In this document: positions 22,657-25,357 of the stretch, in pieces | How the letters are laid out: each line of letters starts with the position of its first letter | Position numbering within the stretch: the stretch's first letter is position 1 | From: JBBSGA01 sp038254585 | Lineage (GTDB): Bacteria > Chloroflexota > Chloroflexia > Chloroflexales > Kallotenuaceae | NCBI GenBank assembly: GCA_038254585.1 | Contig: JBBSGA010000044.1 | Location: 1 to 25,357, forward strand | Reading direction: 5' to 3' | Length of the DNA: 25,357 nt | The notes under the pieces: model-generated | Seen by the model: only the letters and a program-made list of their open reading frames with translations | Told to the model about the DNA's origin: nothing | Database searches by the model: none | Made by a program: the position numbers and the translations under genes

Positions 22657-23520
22657 TTATCCCTCTCCAAGCCGGTAGAAGCGGCGGGCGTTCTCAGCCC
22701 ACAGCTTGCGCTTCGCCTGGGGCGAAAGATGAACCGTCAGCGCATCGAGCGCATCGACCCATTGCCGGTAGCTCGCGGCTTGGGTCACCACCGGCCAGTC
22801 GCCGCCGAAGGCAACACGATCCTCGCCAAAGACCTCCAGGACGTGTGCAACGTAGGGCGCCAGGTCGTCCAGGGTCCAACTTCTATGATCGGCCTCGGTG
22901 ACGACGCCGCTCATCTTGCAGATAACGTTCGGCAGCGCGGCAAGCTCCCGCATCTCCTCGCGCCACGGGTCAAGCAGATGATCTTTGATATCCGGCTTGC
23001 CGATGTGATCGAGGATGAAGCTCGTCTCGGGACATTGCCGGACCAGCTTGATCGTGCTGGCGAGCTGCGGATGGTAGATGCAGATATCGCAGGAAAGACC
23101 ATACTCCGCCAGCAGTTGCGTGCCGCGGACGAAGTCGGGACGCAGGCAGAACTCGACATCCGGCTCGGACTGAACGATACGCCGGATGCCCTTGATGCGC
23201 GGATCGATCGCGACCAGCGCGTCGAGGAAGGCCCGCGCTCGCTCGCCGTATTCCAGGGGGGCCGCGGTCACGATCGCCAGGAGCCGAGGGTCTTCGCGCG
23301 CACGCTCGACGGCCCATTGTGCTTCGAGCAGCGCGTACACCGGCTCGACGTCCACCTGCAGATAGACCATCGCCTCGATCTCGATGCCCTGCGTATGCTC
23401 ACGATATTCGGCGAGCCCGTAGGTCTTGTCGAGCAGCGCGTTCCCGTCGAGCCAGGACATCCGAAAATGCCGTGGGTCCCATAAGTGCACATGCGAGTCG
23501 ACGATCGGAAAATCGGGCAT
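22657..23520 (-). CDS. amidohydrolase, L-fucono/L-rhamnono-lactonase-like
   Basis: A 287-residue TIM-barrel metal-dependent hydrolase of the Amidohydrolase_2 family (COG3618). Members hydrolyse sugar lactones such as L-fucono-1,5-lactone in oxidative sugar catabolism. Metal-site motifs are DSHVHLWDP (8-16, His10 and His12), a HPQLAS strand, LDHIGKPDIK with its conserved His, and the barrel-end Asp in FGGDWPV. Length and N-terminus are normal. The ATG at 23520 has a caggaga ribosome site. It lies 18 nt after the GNAT stop and is part of that operon. A dehydrogenase making the lactone could be the SDR at 24394. The exact substrate is not readable. Confidence 0.88.
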   Translation of the reverse strand: MPDFPIVDSHVHLWDPRHFRMSWLDGNALLDKTYGLAEYREHTQGIEIEAMVYLQVDVEPVYALLEAQWAVERAREDPRLLAIVTAAPLEYGERARAFLDALVAIDPRIKGIRRIVQSEPDVEFCLRPDFVRGTQLLAEYGLSCDICIYHPQLASTIKLVRQCPETSFILDHIGKPDIKDHLLDPWREEMRELAALPNVICKMSGVVTEADHRSWTLDDLAPYVAHVLEVFGEDRVAFGGDWPVVTQAASYRQWVDALDALTVHLSPQAKRKLWAENARRFYRLGEG

Positions 23521-23538
23521 GGTTTTCTCCTGAGCTTC

Positions 23539-24345
23539 CTAACGGCAACTCCGGGCTGCCGGCGCCTCCCGGTAATGATAGTGGTAGAGCGTTTCGAAGC
23601 CAAGCCGGCCGTACAGGGCACGCGCCGGGGCATTCTGCTCCATGACTTGCAGATATGCGTGCTGCGCATCGTGGCCGCACGCCCATTTGGCGACAGCGCC
23701 GAGGAGCGCCGTCGCCGCTCCTCGGCGCCTAAACTCAGGGTCTGCCGCCACGCAGAAGATCCCCGCCCAGCAGTCTTCTACGACGACGAGCGCCGTGGCG
23801 CGAGGACAGCCCGCGTGGCTCAGCAGGGCAAAGCCTTTACGCGCTGCTATACGTGCGAAGATCCCGCGCTGGACCTCGGCGACCGTGCCGGTCGTCCCTT
23901 CGAGCCGGCAGTAGGTCTCGAGCCACTCCTCCGTCGGATCGCCGCGGATGGAGACTTCCCCGGGCGCCCCGCCTCCGGCATGGTCGAGCAGGTCGGCGAG
24001 TGGAGCTATCTGGACGCAGGTCCGCGCGTCGGCCCGGTAGCCGCGCGCGGCCAGGGCCCGATCGAGATCCGGTGGCTGAGCGGCCGGAGAGATCTGATAG
24101 CGTGCGGGGAGCTCGTAACGGCCGTAAAACTCCTCGTCGCGGGCAAGCTTCTCGGCCAGAGCGTAGTGCCCGCCGGACTCGTCGGGCAAAACCGAGTTTG
24201 CCCGCCGTGTAATCCCGGAGGTGAAGCGCAGGCGCCACCCGTCGAGGGACTCGACGACCGCCGCCGGCCATGCTCGCGCGGCCCGCGCCTCGATCTCGCG
24301 AATACGTTCCGGCCTGCTTGCCGCCGTGAGCGACGAACTATGCAT
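23539..24345 (-). CDS. GNAT-family N-acetyltransferase with tandem GNAT fold
   Basis: A 268-residue protein whose C-terminal ~120 residues form a complete GNAT acetyl-CoA-binding domain: VEDCWAGIFCVAADPEFRRRGAA with the RxxGxA pyrophosphate loop, ALLGAVAKWA, then YLQVMEQNAPARALYGRLGF. The N-terminal half (WPAAVVESLDGWRLRF, then GITRRANSVLP) belongs to the known family that joins a degenerate GNAT-like half to an active one. The substrate is unknown. The ATG at 24345 is chosen although the frame is open to 24933, because the longer frame runs antisense through the SDR gene and the family N-terminus begins here. No clear Shine-Dalgarno is present. TATTAT 8 nt upstream suggests a short or absent leader. 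It is the first gene of the minus-strand operon. Confidence 0.86.
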   Translation of the reverse strand: MHSSSLTAASRPERIREIEARAARAWPAAVVESLDGWRLRFTSGITRRANSVLPDESGGHYALAEKLARDEEFYGRYELPARYQISPAAQPPDLDRALAARGYRADARTCVQIAPLADLLDHAGGGAPGEVSIRGDPTEEWLETYCRLEGTTGTVAEVQRGIFARIAARKGFALLSHAGCPRATALVVVEDCWAGIFCVAADPEFRRRGAATALLGAVAKWACGHDAQHAYLQVMEQNAPARALYGRLGFETLYHYHYREAPAARSCR

Positions 24346-24393
24346 CTTCGAGGATAATACACTATCGAAACTATTGGAACGGGGGGGCAAGCC
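24346..24393. promoter_or_regulatory. divergent promoter region, GNAT operon and SDR gene
   Basis: A 48-bp AT-richer gap between divergent starts. On the minus strand TATTAT (24359-24354) could be a -10 for the GNAT operon. On the plus strand GATAAT (24353-24358) overlaps it, and a gaacggggggg ribosome site (24377-24387) precedes the GTG at 24394. No convincing -35 was found for either. Confidence 0.35.
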
Positions 24394-25194
24394 GTGGCTA
24401 CATCGATCGGCGAAGGACCCGTCGCGGGCCAGGTAGCAATCGTAACCGGTGCAGGTCAGGGTATCGGCCGGGCGATCGCCCTGAGGCTGGCGCAGGACGG
24501 CTTTGACGTCGTCGTGGCCGACCTCCAAGGCGTGGCCGCCGAAGAGGTGGCGGCGGAGATCCGCCGTGCGAGCCGTCGCGCGCTCCCGATCGTGATGAAC
24601 GTCGCGTCCGGAGAGGATCGCACACGCCTGGTCGGCGAAACGCTTCAGCGGCTCGGCAGGCTCGACGTGCTGGTTAACAACGCTGGCATCCAGCGCGTCG
24701 CCCTGCCGCTCGACGTCACGGAAGCGCACTGGGACGCGGTCATAGAGGTCAACGCCAAGGCGGTCTACTTCTGCTGCCAGCTTGCCCTCCGGCACATGGT
24801 CGCGCAGCGCTCGGGCCGCATCGTCAACGTCGCCTCGATGGCCGGGAAGACCGCGAGCACGATCTACCATCCGGTCTACAACGTCAGCAAAGCCGCCGTG
24901 ATCGCCATGACGAAGACCTTCGCCGCCGCGCATGCTCGCGACGGGGTGCGGGTCAACGCCATCTGCCCCGGTGTAGTAGACACGCCGATGCAGGATGTCG
25001 TCGACCGCGAGTTCGCCCGCGTGACGGGCAAGCAGCCGGCCGAGATCCGCGCCGAGCGCGTCGGGCGTATCCCCATGGGCCGGGTCGAAACGCCGGACGA
25101 GGTTGCGTCCGTCGTCTCATTCCTGGTTGGACCCGACTCGCGCTATATGACCGGGCAGGCGATCAACGTCACCGGGGGCATGATCACCTATTGA
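24394..25194 (+). CDS. SDR-family oxidoreductase (classical)
   Basis: A 266-residue classical short-chain dehydrogenase/reductase, cytosolic, using NAD(P)(H). The cofactor motif is TGAGQGIG (18-25), and VADLQG at the end of beta-2 (Asp43) favours NAD+. NNAG is at 95-98, followed by the catalytic tetrad Asn120, Ser148, Tyr162 and Lys166 (YNVSK). NAICPGVVDTPM and a C-terminal INVTGG complete the fold. The GTG at 24394 has a strong G-rich ribosome site. Next to a lactonase-like gene, it could be a sugar 1-dehydrogenase of an L-fucose or L-rhamnose type pathway (inference from context). Other alcohol or 3-oxoacyl substrates are possible. Confidence 0.93.
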   Translation: MATSIGEGPVAGQVAIVTGAGQGIGRAIALRLAQDGFDVVVADLQGVAAEEVAAEIRRASRRALPIVMNVASGEDRTRLVGETLQRLGRLDVLVNNAGIQRVALPLDVTEAHWDAVIEVNAKAVYFCCQLALRHMVAQRSGRIVNVASMAGKTASTIYHPVYNVSKAAVIAMTKTFAAAHARDGVRVNAICPGVVDTPMQDVVDREFARVTGKQPAEIRAERVGRIPMGRVETPDEVASVVSFLVGPDSRYMTGQAINVTGGMITY

Positions 25195-25357
25195 CCTCGC
25201 GAATACTTGACCCAACCCTTGTAACGAGCATGATGCTGGTGGTCTTGGATGGCTCGTGGAGAGCCACCGGGGGTTGGCTTGGCCGTGAGCCCCCGTACTC
25301 GGGCCGGCGGCGCACGGCTCACGGACCAGACGGCGGAGTCCGAACTGCAAAGCGGCG
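25195..25357. other. 3' end region with branched inverted repeats, no gene seen
   Basis: No coding frame is supported in these 163 bp. CCGTGAGCC (25283-25291) pairs with GGCTCACGG (25316-25324), enclosing CCCG-tact-CGGG near 25292-25303. An alternative stem is CGGGGG/CCCCCG around 25268-25295, and there is a GGCTC-gtgga-GAGCC hairpin near 25251-25265. It may be a terminator region for the SDR gene or the edge of a structured or mobile element cut by the window. Confidence 0.45.

Noticed and set aside
22651..23484. 277-residue plus-strand frame opposite the lactonase
   Set aside because: Shadow of an amidohydrolase with HVH and GGDWP motifs and a good ribosome site.
24346..24933. N-terminal extension of the GNAT frame to 24933
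   Set aside because: It runs antisense through the SDR gene, and the GNAT family N-terminus begins at 24345.
1..25357. tRNA or rRNA genes
   Set aside because: No stretch between genes resembled a tRNA cloverleaf or rRNA; intergenic gaps are few and were read individually.

Overview
The window is GC-rich and densely packed, with GTG and TTG starts and many ATGA stop/start overlaps. The gene content suggests a Chloroflexota-like bacterium, possibly Thermomicrobia. The reasons are an ATP-dependent DNA ligase next to zwf, DUF433/DUF5615 and DUF3368 PIN-type toxin-antitoxin genes, and a glycan operon with a DUF1616 protein and an alkaline-phosphatase-superfamily enzyme. This placement is inference from gene style; no marker gene is present to settle it.

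Layout. (1) 1-3512, minus strand: ATP-dependent DNA ligase followed by zwf (cut by the window edge). The ligase has a near-consensus promoter placed so that its mRNA should be leaderless. Upstream lies a small DUF433/DUF5615 toxin-antitoxin pair and a headless DUF3368 PIN gene, and beyond them a second, diverged copy of the ligase promoter plus first ~17 codons. The two copies bracket the toxin-antitoxin island as ~86-bp direct repeats. (2) 3513-5944, plus strand: a CLC chloride channel/transporter with CBS and RCK_C domains. Its promoter can be read, and a palindrome overlaps the -35. (3) 5945-6866: a broken ISAs1-type transposase head and ~590 bp without a recognisable gene. (4) 6867-8575: a two-component system (HisKA kinase and NarL-type regulator), followed by a perfect 18-bp hairpin.

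(5) 8684-22162, plus strand: a long surface-glycan operon with its own promoter and a ~265-nt structured leader. In order it encodes two GT2 glycosyltransferases, a small two-TM protein, two GT4 glycosyltransferases, a thymidylate-kinase-like P-loop kinase, an alkaline-phosphatase-superfamily phosphodiesterase/phosphotransferase, a third GT4, a GT-C-like polytopic protein, a DUF1616 membrane protein, a Wzx-like flippase and a CPBP-family membrane protein. Almost all junctions overlap or nearly touch, so the set is probably translated as one unit. The likely product is a glycan assembled on the cytoplasmic face by the GTs, flipped, and then extended or modified outside. The kinase plus AlkP pair hints at a phosphate-containing modification.

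(6) 22170-24345, minus strand: an operon of a tandem GNAT acetyltransferase, an L-fucono/L-rhamnono-lactonase-like amidohydrolase and a PH-like membrane protein, convergent with the glycan operon. (7) 24394-25194, plus strand: an SDR oxidoreductase divergent from the GNAT gene. The SDR and the lactonase could be two steps of one sugar-oxidation pathway. The last 163 bp hold inverted repeats but no gene I can support.
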